The position numbers and the translations under genes are program-made. Positions 34,699 to 43,425 of a stretch of 64,000 nucleotides of DNA are shown in pieces. The stretch's first letter is position 1. Every line of letters starts with the position of its first letter. Under the pieces are notes generated by a model. It saw only the letters and a list, made by a program, of their open reading frames with translations, did no database searches and was not told the DNA's origin. This DNA is from Arthrobacter ipis (GTDB taxonomy: Bacteria > Actinomycetota > Actinomycetes > Actinomycetales > Micrococcaceae), in contig NZ_JAAOXD010000003.1 in the NCBI RefSeq assembly GCF_014694315.1, forward strand, positions 615,325 to 679,324, in the 5' to 3' direction.

Positions 34699-36939
34699 CT
34701 ACTTGAGCCCGGCGCCGGGCAGCAGTTCAGTGGCCCCCAGCGAATCCGCGATGAAGCCGTAGTCCCAGGCCCGCTCGCGCCACTGCACATAGCGGCCGGA
34801 GGCCCCGCCATGGCCCCCGTCCATTTCAATCTTCATGACGATCGGCTCGCTGCCTGTGGTCTTGTTCCGCAGTTCCTGCACCCACTTGGCCGGCTCCACG
34901 TAGAGCACACGGGTGTCGTTGAAGGACGTCACGGCCGCGATCTTCGGATAGGCCACCTCGCGGACATTCTCGTATGGCGTGTACGACTTCATGTACTCAT
35001 ACACCGCGGGATCGGTGATCGGGTTGCCCCATTCCTCCCACTCGAGGGCCGACAGCGGCAGCTCCGGGTCCAGAATGCTGGTGAGGGGATCCACGAACGG
35101 AACCTGCGCCACGATGGCCGTGTACTTCTCGGGGGCGAGGTTGGCCACTGCGCCCATGAGCAGGCCGCCCGCGGATCCGCCCAGCGCGGCGATCCGGTCC
35201 GGTGCCACCCAGCCGGACTGCGCCAGCCAGTCTGTGGCCGCAATGAAGTCTGTGAACGTGTTTTTCTTGCTGAGCTTCTTGCCGTCCTCGTACCAGTGCC
35301 GGCCGAGTTCGCCGCCGCCCCGGATGTGGGCGATGACGAACACAACTCCGCGGTCCAGCAGTGAAAGCCGGGCGATGCCGAAGCCCGGGTCCATGCTCAG
35401 CTCGTATGAGCCGTAACCGTAGACCAGGCCGGCCGCCGTCGAATCCCGGGCGACGGCTTTGTGCCGCAGAACCGAGAGGGGGACCCGGGTTCCGTCGGCG
35501 GCCTGGGCCCACTCCCGGGTGGCCACGTAGTCGGAGCCGTCGTAGCCGCCCAGCACCGGGCTTTCCTTGCGCAGCAGCAGTTCGCCGGCTGGCTGTTCCG
35601 GGGTGGGCAGGACGAAGTCGTACACGCGCGACGGCGTGAAGTAGGACGTGTAGCCCAGCCGGATCACGGGCGCCTCGTAGTCGGAGCCGCCGACCCCTGC
35701 CGTGTACAGCTCCTCGTCAAACGCAGGCTCCACCGGAGCCTGCTGGGCGGCGGTGCCCAGCCCGGACAGAGGCATCACCTGGACCCGCTCGATGGTGTCC
35801 TTCCGGATCGAGACCACGAGGTGGCTGGCAGTAACCCCCGCCCCGTTGACCCTAACGTCGTCGGAATGCTCGACGACGGTTATCCATTGCTGCTCGGCCA
35901 GCGGCTTGGACAGCTCGGCCGGGTCCACCAGCGAGACCATCGAGTTCACGGCGTTCCGGTTGTGGGTGATGAGGATGCGTTCGGTTTTCTGCCCGTCCGG
36001 GCCCTCGAGCAGGAACGGCTCGGCCTCGTAAAGTACGCGCTCGTTGCGGGAGATGACGGTGGACAGGCCGGCACCGGGATCATCAAAGCGCAGCAGGCGC
36101 GTTTCGCTGTACTCGGAGCAGCCGATGCCGAGCACGAGGTGGCGCCGGTCCGAGGAGAGCTCAAAGCCCAGCCACATGGCGGCGTCGTCCTCCTGGTAAA
36201 TCACCTCATCGTCGGTGACGGGGGTACCCAGGACGTGGGACTTGACCTGGTACGGGCGCCAGGAATCATCCACCACGGTGTAGAAGAGCCGGGTGCCGTC
36301 AGGGGAGAAGGAGACCCCGTAGAAGACGTTCTCGATGATGTCCGGCAGCAGTTCGCCGGTCCGCAAGTCCTTGATCCGCAGGGTGAACCGCTCGTCGCCG
36401 GAGTTGTCCACGGCGTAGGCGTAAAGGTTTCCGTCGATGGTGACGGCGGTGCCGCCCACGGAGAAGAACGGCTTGCCTTCGGCTTCCACGTTGCCGTCCA
36501 GCAGGACTTCCTCGCCGGGGATCTCGACGCCGGCCTCCACCGCCGGCGGTGTCCAGTCTGCCACCGGATTGCCGGTGTTTTGGGCGAGGACCCGGCACTG
36601 GATGCCGTATTCCTTGCCCTCGACGGACCGGCTGAAGTACCACCAGCCGTCCTTGCGGTTGGGAACGGACAGGTCTGTCTCTTTGGTACGCCCCTTGATC
36701 TCCTGGAAGATGGCCTCGCGCAGCGGTTCCTGGTGTGCCGTGAGGGCTTCCTGGTAGGCGTTCTCTGCCTTCAGGTGCGCCACGACCTCCTCGGACTCCT
36801 TGTCCCGCAGCCACTCATACTGGTCCAGGAAGGTATCCCCGTGGTGCGTGCGCTCGGCCGGCACCCTCTTGGCGACGGGCGGCCGGGGCGTGGCAGCGGC
36901 GGAGGAGCTTGCGGGTTGCTGCAGCGGAGTGTGGGTCAT
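34699..36939 (-). CDS. S9 family oligopeptidase (oligopeptidase B-like)
   Basis: A protein of 746 residues from ATG 36939. The N-terminal beta-propeller begins after the family start TFLDQYEWLRDKESEEV (about residue 36). The C-terminal alpha/beta-hydrolase domain has the nucleophile in GGSAGGLLMGAVAN (about 585), the Asp in the SFNDTRVLYVEPAKW region and the His in DGGHGGASG near the end. There is no signal peptide, so it acts in the cytosol, cutting short peptides after basic residues or Pro. The ribosome site is weak (TTGAGAAA). It is divergent from the small Pro-rich gene. Confidence 0.92.
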   Translation of the reverse strand: MTHTPLQQPASSSAAATPRPPVAKRVPAERTHHGDTFLDQYEWLRDKESEEVVAHLKAENAYQEALTAHQEPLREAIFQEIKGRTKETDLSVPNRKDGWWYFSRSVEGKEYGIQCRVLAQNTGNPVADWTPPAVEAGVEIPGEEVLLDGNVEAEGKPFFSVGGTAVTIDGNLYAYAVDNSGDERFTLRIKDLRTGELLPDIIENVFYGVSFSPDGTRLFYTVVDDSWRPYQVKSHVLGTPVTDDEVIYQEDDAAMWLGFELSSDRRHLVLGIGCSEYSETRLLRFDDPGAGLSTVISRNERVLYEAEPFLLEGPDGQKTERILITHNRNAVNSMVSLVDPAELSKPLAEQQWITVVEHSDDVRVNGAGVTASHLVVSIRKDTIERVQVMPLSGLGTAAQQAPVEPAFDEELYTAGVGGSDYEAPVIRLGYTSYFTPSRVYDFVLPTPEQPAGELLLRKESPVLGGYDGSDYVATREWAQAADGTRVPLSVLRHKAVARDSTAAGLVYGYGSYELSMDPGFGIARLSLLDRGVVFVIAHIRGGGELGRHWYEDGKKLSKKNTFTDFIAATDWLAQSGWVAPDRIAALGGSAGGLLMGAVANLAPEKYTAIVAQVPFVDPLTSILDPELPLSALEWEEWGNPITDPAVYEYMKSYTPYENVREVAYPKIAAVTSFNDTRVLYVEPAKWVQELRNKTTGSEPIVMKIEMDGGHGGASGRYVQWRERAWDYGFIADSLGATELLPGAGLK

Positions 36940-37114
36940 TTTCTCAATATATAGAGCCCCTCTGACATTTGGGCCGCCGTTCGCTACCGGGGGAGCGATT
37001 GGCTTTTTGACGCTCTCCGCCCGCAAGCCAAGGCCCTGTCCCCGCCCCTGCGCCGGGCGTATCCTGAACTCGCGTCAGCAATAAGGAACCCACATGAGCC
37101 TTCGAGGGGGAAGC

Positions 37115-37297
37115 ATGACCATCCCGCCAGTGCATGAACCAGAGCCGTTCCCGCCGGAACCGGGGCCCGATCCCATGCGGCCCGATCCGTCCCGTCCCGC
37201 ACCTCCGAACCCCATTCCCACGCCCGAGCCGCCCGGCCCGCTTCCGGTGCCGGACCCCGGGCCCGAGCCACTGCGCCCCGACCCGACCCGCAGTTAG
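37115..37297 (+). CDS. Proline-rich small protein, 60 residues
   Basis: The frame starts with ATG at 37115, with GAGGGGG five bases upstream; an ATG 21 bases earlier is the alternative. Nearly half the residues are Pro, set in PEP, PDP and PGP steps with acidic or Arg residues and no hydrophobic segment. Third-position GC is consistent with coding, but such low-complexity frames can also arise by chance in high-GC DNA. Function is unknown. A strong terminator lies about 85 bp downstream. Confidence 0.5.
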   Translation: MTIPPVHEPEPFPPEPGPDPMRPDPSRPAPPNPIPTPEPPGPLPVPDPGPEPLRPDPTRS

Positions 37298-37381
37298 GCT
37301 GCCCGCCCGGCCGGCTGCCGTCGTCGAACACGTGAGGAACGCCCGGCGGCTGCTGCTGGGGACGAGCAAAACACTTGGGGA

Positions 37382-37437
37382 CACACAAATGGTCCGGCGA
37401 GGCGGGAATTCCCGAATCGCCGGACCATTTGCGTGTC
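37382..37437 (+). terminator. Long stem terminator after the proline-rich gene
   Basis: ACACAAATGGTCCGGCGA and TCGCCGGACCATTTGCGTGT form an almost perfect 18-bp stem with one mismatch (CAAATG/CATTTGCG side). The 16-base loop contains GGGAATTCCC, itself palindromic. Confidence 0.7.
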
Positions 37438-37552
37438 ATAGGCCCAAATGTCCCATTTCCGCAACATTCAGGATTTTTCTGTTACCTGAGTCACATGCAG
37501 GCTAGGGTTAGATCCGGTCGCAGCGTCGCGGCCGCGCATGAGGGGAGAAGTT

Positions 37553-37891
37553 TTGAACCAGAAGCTCAAGGTACTGGTCCGCGTGGACCTTGACTGCGGT
37601 GAGGCTCAGGTCGCCGCCCAGGGACATGTAACCGCCCAAAGCATCCAAGCTCTTTACGTCGTTATGAAGCGCGCCAACCACCTCCGTCAGGGCCTGCAGC
37701 TCGTCGTCGATGTCAGCCACGCCCGTGTCGAACCCGTAGCCCTCGAACAGCTGCGGGAATGCTCCAAAACGCACCACCTGCCGCGTTCCATTGATCCGCA
37801 GCAGTCTGAATGCAACGTCCGCGTCCTGGCCCCGGCCGACGGCGGTATGGGCACCGGAGCCCGCCGCTTCCCGGTCGCGGCGGCGGCTTGA
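37553..37891 (+). CDS. STAS-like small protein
   Basis: A protein of 112 residues. TTG 37553 is preferred because GGGGAG lies seven bases before it; ATG 37538 is the alternative. The segment LKVLVRVDLDCGEAQVAAQG followed by LQLVVDVSHARVEPVALEQL is the strand-strand-helix pattern of a STAS domain (anti-anti-sigma type), but the conserved Ser/Thr phosphosite is not evident. The C-terminal tail is Gly/Ala rich. It is monocistronic, with terminators on both sides. It could belong to the same broad signalling set as the SpoIIAA-like proteins at 25889 and 29673. Confidence 0.65.
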   Translation: MNQKLKVLVRVDLDCGEAQVAAQGHVTAQSIQALYVVMKRANHLRQGLQLVVDVSHARVEPVALEQLRECSKTHHLPRSIDPQQSECNVRVLAPADGGMGTGARRFPVAAAA

Positions 37892-37957
37892 GTCGGGCCA
37901 TAAGTTAGATGGATTGCGCAGTTACCTGACCTGAACACAGCTACCTCGGAACACAGT

Positions 37958-37991
37958 GAGGCCCCGGATTCCCCAGGGAGTCCGGGGCCTC
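37958..37991. terminator. Terminator between the STAS-like gene and ctaD
   Basis: GAGGCCCCGGA and TCCGGGGCCTC form a perfect 11-bp stem around a 12-base loop, extended by AACACAGT/ GCTCTGTG. It is placed between two convergent genes. Confidence 0.8.
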
Positions 37992-38046
37992 GCTCTGTGC
38001 TGGAAGATGCCTGCGCCAGCGGCCGGGCCCGAATATCAGGTGCCTG

Positions 38047-39798
38047 CTAGACGTCCGGGTTCGGGTTCCTCACGTCACGCTCGCCGATGTCTGCAGCACC
38101 GAGGGCGCTAGCAGCTGGGGTGTGAACGGCGTCGTGCTCGCGGACGCGCAGCTCAGGATGGTGCAGGTCCAGGGCGGGACGTTCGGAGCGGATGCGCGGC
38201 AGGGACGTGAAGTTGTGCCGCGGCGGCGGGCAGGACGTGGCCCATTCCAGCGAGGCACCAAAACCCCACGGATCATCGACTTCCACCCTTTCCCGGCTCC
38301 GGGCGGTGATGAAGACGTTCCAGAAGAACGGAATCAGGGAGGCGCCCAGCAGGTACGAGCCAATGGTGGAGAACTGGTTCATGGCCATGAAGTTGTCCTG
38401 CGGCATGTAGTCGGCGTAGCGGCGGGGCATGCCCTCAACGCCGAGCCAGTGCTGGATCAGGAACGTGGCGTGGAAGCCCACGAGCAGCATCCAGAAGTGG
38501 ATCTTGCCGAGGCGTTCGTTGAGCATCTTGCCGGTCCACTTCGGCCACCAGAAGTAGAAGCCGGCGAACATCGCGAACACCACGGTGCCGAACACCACGT
38601 AGTGGAAGTGGGCCACCACGAAGTACGAGTCCGAGACGTGGAAGTCCAGCGGCGGGGAGGCCAGGATGATGCCGGTCAGGCCACCGAAGAGGAACGTGAT
38701 GAGGAAACCGATGCTCCACAGCATGGGGGTCTCAAACGTCAGCGAACCGCCCCACAGGGTGCCGATCCAGTTGAAGAACTTCACGCCGGTAGGGACCGCG
38801 ATGAACATGGTCATGAGCGCAAAGAACGGCAGCAGCACGGAGCCGGTGACGTACATGTGGTGCGCCCAGACCGTGGCTGACAGGGCCGCAATGGCGATGG
38901 TCGCGTAGACCAGGCCCTTGTAGCCGAAGATCGGCTTGCGGCTGAACACCGGGAAGATCTCGGACACGATGCCGAAGAACGGCAGCGCGATGATGTATAC
39001 CTCGGGGTGCCCGAAGAACCAGAACAGGTGCTGCCACAACAGCGCCCCGCCGTTCTCGGGGTCGTAGATGTGGGCGCCGAAGCGGCGGTCCGCGCCGACA
39101 CCGAACAGCGCGGCGGCTAGCGGCGGGAAGGCCATGATTACCAGGACCGAGGTGATGAAGGTGTTCCAGGTGAAGATCGGCATCCGCCACATGGTCATGC
39201 CGGGAGCGCGCATGCAGATGATGGTGGTGATGAAATTGACCGCGCCCAGGATGGTGCCGAAGCCCGACAAGGCCAGGCCGAAAACCCACAGATCGCCGCC
39301 TATGCCCGGCGTAAACGTGGTGTTGTTAAGCGGCGCGTACGCCGTCCAACCGAAGGAAGCGGACCCCTGCGGAGTGATGAAGCCGGACACCGCAATAGTG
39401 GAGCCGAATAGGAAGAACCAGAAGGCCAGCGCGTTCAGCCGGGGGAACGCGACGTCCGGTGCGCCGATCTGCAGCGGCATGATCACGTTGGTGAACCCGG
39501 CGAACAGCGGGGTGGCAAACATGAGCAGCATGACCGTGCCGTGCATGGTGAACAGCTGGTTGTACTGCTCCTTGGTCGCCACAACCTGCATGCCGGGTTC
39601 GAAGAGTTCGGCGCGGATGAGCAAAGCCATCACGCCGCCGAGGCAGAAGAACACGAAAGACGCGATCAGGTACATGTACCCGATGGTCTTGTGGTCGGTG
39701 GAGGTGATCCACTTGACCACCATGTTGCCTTTTCGGCGGGGCACCACGCGAGGAGCCTCAGTGGCGGTGGTGCTGGCTGGTTGCTGATATGCGGTCAT
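38047..39798 (-). CDS. ctaD: Cytochrome c oxidase subunit I
   Basis: A protein of 583 residues from ATG 39798 (MTAYQQP). Twelve membrane helices are expected. [17 protein letters not shown] carries a copper B His and the cross-linked Tyr, HHMYVTGS the other two copper B ligands, and [10 protein letters not shown] the heme a3 and heme a ligands. It is the catalytic core of the aa3 terminal oxidase that reduces O2 to water. Subunits II, III and the bc1 genes are not adjacent, as in actinobacteria where ctaD often stands alone. The C-terminus is a hydrophilic extension typical of the group. Confidence 0.97.
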   Translation of the reverse strand: MTAYQQPASTTATEAPRVVPRRKGNMVVKWITSTDHKTIGYMYLIASFVFFCLGGVMALLIRAELFEPGMQVVATKEQYNQLFTMHGTVMLLMFATPLFAGFTNVIMPLQIGAPDVAFPRLNALAFWFFLFGSTIAVSGFITPQGSASFGWTAYAPLNNTTFTPGIGGDLWVFGLALSGFGTILGAVNFITTIICMRAPGMTMWRMPIFTWNTFITSVLVIMAFPPLAAALFGVGADRRFGAHIYDPENGGALLWQHLFWFFGHPEVYIIALPFFGIVSEIFPVFSRKPIFGYKGLVYATIAIAALSATVWAHHMYVTGSVLLPFFALMTMFIAVPTGVKFFNWIGTLWGGSLTFETPMLWSIGFLITFLFGGLTGIILASPPLDFHVSDSYFVVAHFHYVVFGTVVFAMFAGFYFWWPKWTGKMLNERLGKIHFWMLLVGFHATFLIQHWLGVEGMPRRYADYMPQDNFMAMNQFSTIGSYLLGASLIPFFWNVFITARSRERVEVDDPWGFGASLEWATSCPPPRHNFTSLPRIRSERPALDLHHPELRVREHDAVHTPAASALGAADIGERDVRNPNPDV

Positions 39799-39841
39799 CT
39801 TTTGCCACTCCCCGGCATCGCGCTTCATCGCCCCGTTTGGT

Positions 39842-39914
39842 GCGGGGGTGCCGGCAACACCGTGAGCGGTTCACAGAACCGACGGCATCAGGATAGCGCC
39901 TGCGGCACCCCCGC
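39842..39914 (-). terminator. Inverted repeat between DUF4383 gene and ctaD
   Basis: GCGGGGGTGCCG (39842-39853) and CGGCACCCCCGC (39903-39914) are a perfect 12-bp inverted repeat separated by 49 bases. It starts 15 bp past the DUF4383 stop and may terminate that gene. Confidence 0.5.
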
Positions 39915-39928
39915 AAAAGGTTTACTGC

Positions 39929-40393
39929 TTAATGGCCCGTCGCGGGACCGTGGACCCTCCTGGTGTCGCGGGAGAGCAGCAGGGCCAGTCCGATCATGGC
40001 AACGCCCAGCAGGAAGTGCAGCCAGTTGTCAGCCGTATTGACCGGAACGAAGTTCGCAGCGGTGTCGTGCCCGATCAGCAGGCCGTACAGCCACAGGACC
40101 AGATAGATGACCCCGCCGTAAAGCAGGTAGCTCTTTGCCTGTCCCGGCGTCCGGGCCATGAGCAGGCCGGCCACGCCGAAGAGCAGGTGGACGATATTGT
40201 GCAGGATGGATACCTGGAAGACGCCCAGAAGCATGGCATCGGAGGCGGGTCCGGCCATTCCCAGCGACGGGTAGTTCGTGGTGATGCCGGGAATGAAGCC
40301 GAGGATGCCGACGAGCAGGAATACTGCTCCGACGGCCTGGGCGGCCCGTTGCAGCCGGGACTTTGCACCGGCCGCGCTGTTCATGGTGGTCAT
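39929..40393 (-). CDS. DUF4383 family membrane protein
   Basis: A protein of 154 residues with four membrane helices: AVGAVFLLVGILGFIPGI, SILHNIVHLLFGVAGLLMAR, SYLLYGGVIYLVLWLYGLLI and WLHFLLGVAMIGLALLLSR. The N..HN(I/L)VH motif in the second helix and the DNWLH start of the fourth are DUF4383 hallmarks. Function is unknown; the family is widespread in Actinobacteria. It is downstream of and co-oriented with a small secreted membrane-anchored protein, 78 bp away. Confidence 0.88.
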   Translation of the reverse strand: MTTMNSAAGAKSRLQRAAQAVGAVFLLVGILGFIPGITTNYPSLGMAGPASDAMLLGVFQVSILHNIVHLLFGVAGLLMARTPGQAKSYLLYGGVIYLVLWLYGLLIGHDTAANFVPVNTADNWLHFLLGVAMIGLALLLSRDTRRVHGPATGH

Positions 40394-40471
40394 GGCGCCT
40401 ACTCCTTTATTGGAATTGGTGAAACGGCTACTCTGATCTGCCCTGTTAAGGAAGCCCGTTCTTGGCGGCGC

Positions 40472-40840
40472 CTAGACCACGGTTTTGTTCCCGCGGCGGT
40501 GTCGCCAGACAAAGATGATGATCAGGGTGACAATCAATACCGCTGCGATGACGTACGGGGCGTAGTCGAGGCGGTTGGCTTCCGATTCGGCCGGTTCTCC
40601 TGTGCCTGGGTTGGCCGGAGGCTCCGACGGGGTTGCGGACGGGGACGACTTTCCGGTGGGCGCCGGCGTCCCGGCTGCATCGGATGAGCCCGTCTGAACG
40701 GGGACAGCTTGAACTGCCCCGGCGTGGACAGCCGCTGTTGCGGCCGCAGCGGATGGCCCAGCATACGACGGCGCAGCGAGCGAAAGTCCGGCACCGGCAA
40801 GGGCAAGTACGGCGGTGAAAGTAGCAAGCAGTCTGCGCAT
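40472..40840 (-). CDS. Secreted, C-terminally membrane-anchored small protein
   Basis: A protein of 122 residues. It has a signal peptide (about 1-27, ending PSYAG), an Ala/Ser/Pro/Thr-rich stalk of about 60 residues, one membrane helix (YVIAAVLIVTLIIIFVW) and a basic tail RHRRGNKTVV. This is a type I membrane topology with an exposed stalk. No sorting motif and no enzymatic domain are seen. The family is not recognised. ATG is preceded by GGAG at suitable spacing. Confidence 0.75.
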   Translation of the reverse strand: MRRLLATFTAVLALAGAGLSLAAPSYAGPSAAAATAAVHAGAVQAVPVQTGSSDAAGTPAPTGKSSPSATPSEPPANPGTGEPAESEANRLDYAPYVIAAVLIVTLIIIFVWRHRRGNKTVV

Positions 40841-40950
40841 AGATTCTCCTGCGGTTGTCCATTGCTGGCATGAATATAGTAAGCATGATTAGTATCTGAA
40901 GATAAGTACCCAGCGCAACTTGTGTTGGCGCCAGTTCAAAAGGCGGTTCT

Positions 40951-41859
40951 GTGGGAAACGGACAGGAAGTCCAAGTTGGAGATCTTCAGGAGCTGGTCTT
41001 TGCCCTGACCCAGGACCAGTGGCAGCCGTCGGAGGCCAAGTACCGCATCAACATCGCCTACCGCGGCCTCTCCTCGGACGACTACCCGCTGGAAACCGGC
41101 CTCGCCAGGCTGCAGGCTGAAGCCGCCGCGGGCCTGGAACAGCACCTGCTGCGCAACTTCAAGAAGTACGCCCACCGGAACGCCACGCCCGGCGATTCGC
41201 TCTGGAACTGGCTGAGCGTCGCCCAGCACCACGGACTTCCCACCCGCCTGCTCGACTGGACGTTCTCCCCGTACGTCGCACTCCACTTCGCCACCTCGAA
41301 CCCGCGGGGCTACGGGCGGCCGCCCGGTGTGGTTTGGTGCGTGGACTACGTGGCGGCGCACGAGCTGCTGCCGGCGGGCCTGCGGACCCACGTGGAGCCG
41401 CTGGGCCACGGCCTGTTCACCACCGAGATCCTCACCGCTGCCGCTGAGTCGCTGGAAGACTTCGACGAATACAGGTCCGACGACGGCGGCGGCGTCCCGC
41501 TGTTCTTTGAACCTCCGTCGCTGGATGACCGGATCGTCAACCAGTCCGCCGTGTTCTCGATCATGACGGATCCGGAGGCTTCGCTGGCGGACTGGCTGGC
41601 AGGGCATCCGGAGCTGTACCGCAAGGTGGTGTTTCCGGCTGAGTTGAAATGGGCCATCCGGAACCACCTGGATCAAGCAAACGTCACCGAACGTGTGCTG
41701 TTTCCCGGCCTCGACGGGCTGTGCCGCTGGCTCGCCCGCTATTACGGGGACCGCCCCGAGCAGGTGTACCCGGACGCCCAGATTTCGCCCACCGAGCCTG
41801 CCGAACCCGAGCCTGCTGGCAGCGGCGATGGGCAGGCTACGCGCAGCCGCGCTCAGTAG
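40951..41859 (+). CDS. FRG-domain protein
   Basis: A protein of 302 residues starting with GTG. The FRG signature (Phe-Arg-Gly, here YRGLSSDDYPLETGLARL) appears at about residue 35-50. The conserved WNWLSVAQHHGLPTRLLDW and SPYVALHFAT blocks follow at about 90-115. FRG domains resemble a nucleotidyl/ADP-ribosyl-transferase-like fold and often occur in toxin or defence proteins, but biochemical activity is not established. No antitoxin gene is adjacent. Its end overlaps the convergent CBS gene by 7 bp. Confidence 0.85.
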   Translation: MGNGQEVQVGDLQELVFALTQDQWQPSEAKYRINIAYRGLSSDDYPLETGLARLQAEAAAGLEQHLLRNFKKYAHRNATPGDSLWNWLSVAQHHGLPTRLLDWTFSPYVALHFATSNPRGYGRPPGVVWCVDYVAAHELLPAGLRTHVEPLGHGLFTTEILTAAAESLEDFDEYRSDDGGGVPLFFEPPSLDDRIVNQSAVFSIMTDPEASLADWLAGHPELYRKVVFPAELKWAIRNHLDQANVTERVLFPGLDGLCRWLARYYGDRPEQVYPDAQISPTEPAEPEPAGSGDGQATRSRAQ

Positions 41860-42269
41860 GAGATGAACTCCACCAGTTCGCCCACCCGGTCCTCCGGGTA
41901 GTTCCTGGCAATGTCGGCCTGGCTGAGCATTCCGATCAGGTCGTGGCCGTCGATGACGGGCAGCCTGCGCACCTGGTGCTGCTGCATGGTCCTGATTGCT
42001 TCCTCGACCGTGTCGTCGGCGCCGATGGTCACGGGCTTGCCCTCGGCGAGATCGCCCGCCTTGGTGCTCTTGGGGTCGCCACCTTCAGCCAGGCAGCGAA
42101 CCACGATGTCCCGGTCGGTGAGCATGCCCTTGAGCCGGTTGTCTTCGCCGCAGATCGGGAGGGAACCAACGTCGAGATCCTTCATCTTCCTGGCCGCCTG
42201 CTCCAGGGTTTCGTTCTCGCCGACGCACTCCGCCCCGCCGGTCATGATGTCGCGTGCCAAGATGGACAT
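41853..42269 (-). CDS. CBS-domain pair protein
   Basis: A protein of 138 residues from ATG 42269, with GGAG seven bases upstream. Two CBS motifs are seen: IMTGGAECVGENETLEQAAR followed by LPICGEDNRLKGMLTDRDIV, then VTIGADDTVEEAIRTMQQHQ and LPVIDGHDLIGMLSQADIAR. Stand-alone CBS pairs bind adenosyl nucleotides and sense energy state. It resembles the hypoxia/stress protein Hrp1 group of actinobacteria. It converges with the FRG gene. Confidence 0.9.
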   Translation of the reverse strand: MSILARDIMTGGAECVGENETLEQAARKMKDLDVGSLPICGEDNRLKGMLTDRDIVVRCLAEGGDPKSTKAGDLAEGKPVTIGADDTVEEAIRTMQQHQVRRLPVIDGHDLIGMLSQADIARNYPEDRVGELVEFISY

Positions 42270-42334
42270 TGCCGTTCTCCTCACCTTCGTAGCTCGTACG
42301 ACGGCGCGCTGCCGCCGCTCCCTGCCAACCTGCC

Positions 42335-42403
42335 CCCGAGTTTTTGTGCAGATCATGGCTCCAAAGTGGCATCTAGCGCCCATTATCTGCACAAAAACTC
42401 GGG
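42335..42403. repeat. 69-bp palindromic element with 19-bp arms
   Basis: CCCGAGTTTTTGTGCAGAT (42335-42353) and ATCTGCACAAAAACTCGGG (42385-42403) are perfect inverted arms around a 31-base loop with partial internal symmetry (GGCTCC, GGCGCT). It lies between two minus-strand genes. It could terminate transcription but has the look of a mobile REP-type element. Confidence 0.8.
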
Positions 42404-42446
42404 TGTACCGGTCAGTGCGGGGTCCTTTGTTCGCGCGGGTCCTTGT

Positions 42447-42869
42447 TCAGTCCGGCACTTCCATCTGGAACCCACAGGCGCAGTGCAGCAGCCGGGTGGG
42501 CAGATGCACGTCGTGGATGGTCCGGTGCCGGCCCAGCTCCGAGCCGAAAATGCTGCTGGTTCCCGAACTGACCGATGTCATCGGCGCACCGCAGTGGAAG
42601 TATTCGCCGCCGAATTGCAGCACCCCCATCACCTGGCCGTGACGGTTCAGCACACCGGCAACGTCGTGGACGCCGGCCGGGTGGGCATAGAAGTGGTCGC
42701 ATTCGACGCAGGTGTAGGACACGTCCACTAGGCCGTCATGAGGGGGATGAAGGGCCTCGATCGACTCGACGATCAGGTGCTCATCCGTCTGGCACTCCGA
42801 ACACCACAAGGGGTCGCCGGAGGGACGCTGCGCTTCGCCGGGCAGTTGGGCGTTGGAGATAGTCGTCAT
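42447..42869 (-). CDS. Zinc-ribbon-like hypothetical protein
   Basis: A protein of 140 residues. Cys pairs WCSECQ (about 23-26) and YTCVECDHFY (about 53-56), followed by FHCGAP and the final LLHCACGF, suggest one or two zinc sites. The rest is not recognised. There is no signal peptide or membrane helix. ATG is preceded by AGGAG (CAGGAGCACGTCA). It is located upstream of the palindromic element and is divergent from the 555-bp gene-poor stretch. Confidence 0.7.
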   Translation of the reverse strand: MTTISNAQLPGEAQRPSGDPLWCSECQTDEHLIVESIEALHPPHDGLVDVSYTCVECDHFYAHPAGVHDVAGVLNRHGQVMGVLQFGGEYFHCGAPMTSVSSGTSSIFGSELGRHRTIHDVHLPTRLLHCACGFQMEVPD

Positions 42870-43425
42870 TGACGTGCTCCTGTTAAGGGGGCATCGGTGC
42901 CCTGCTGCTTGTGCTCAATCCCACGCTTAAAATACTCCCGCCCTGCCGGGCCGGGCAATAGCACCCCCAGCCGGCGGAGACGCGGCCGGAACAGCCGGCA
43001 GCCCGCCGTCGTACGCCTTGAATCCCTGCTCCAGCGGCCAGGTATCCGCGAGGAAAAAACCCGCGGCCCAACCCTTGTGGCGTAAAGGACGGGGTGCTAT
43101 AAAACTTCTACGACCAGCCGATGCGGCTGGCGGTGAACGGGAGGACCCGGGGCTTCAAATCGGCTGCCAGCAGGGCGGTTAGCCCGGGAGCACGCCACCG
43201 CGCGAAATAGCGCACGGCAGCAGCATCCGGATCCTCTCGCGGACGGTCTCCGGCTCAACGAGCCGGGGCCGTCCCTTCGTGTGCACCCTGAACACCGCGG
43301 AAGCCCGCCCTACTGACAGTCGGGGAGCAATTGGATACGCTTTAAACACAGGTCTCCCAGTTGTGCGCGGGGTTTCGTCGCCCGGCGTGCATTCATACTG
43401 CGGCACCGTTTGGCAGGAGCGCCAG
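42870..43425. other. Gene-poor 555-bp stretch with possible structured RNA
   Basis: No convincing gene is seen. A hairpin of GGACGGTCTCCGGCTC and GAGCCGGGGCCGTCC spans 43241-43274, with smaller stems at CCAGCCGATGCGGCTGG (43114-43130) and GCGCGAAATAGCGC (43200-43213). The stretch directly precedes the solute-binding protein gene and may be its leader. I could not match it to a known riboswitch. Confidence 0.4.

Noticed and set aside
42897..43085. 62-residue plus-strand frame
   Set aside because: Arg/Pro-rich composition typical of chance frames and no ribosome site.
43150..43215. CTTCAAA loop resembling a selenocysteine tRNA anticodon arm
   Set aside because: The flanking bases do not pair into an anticodon stem, and no T-arm or 8-bp acceptor can be drawn.
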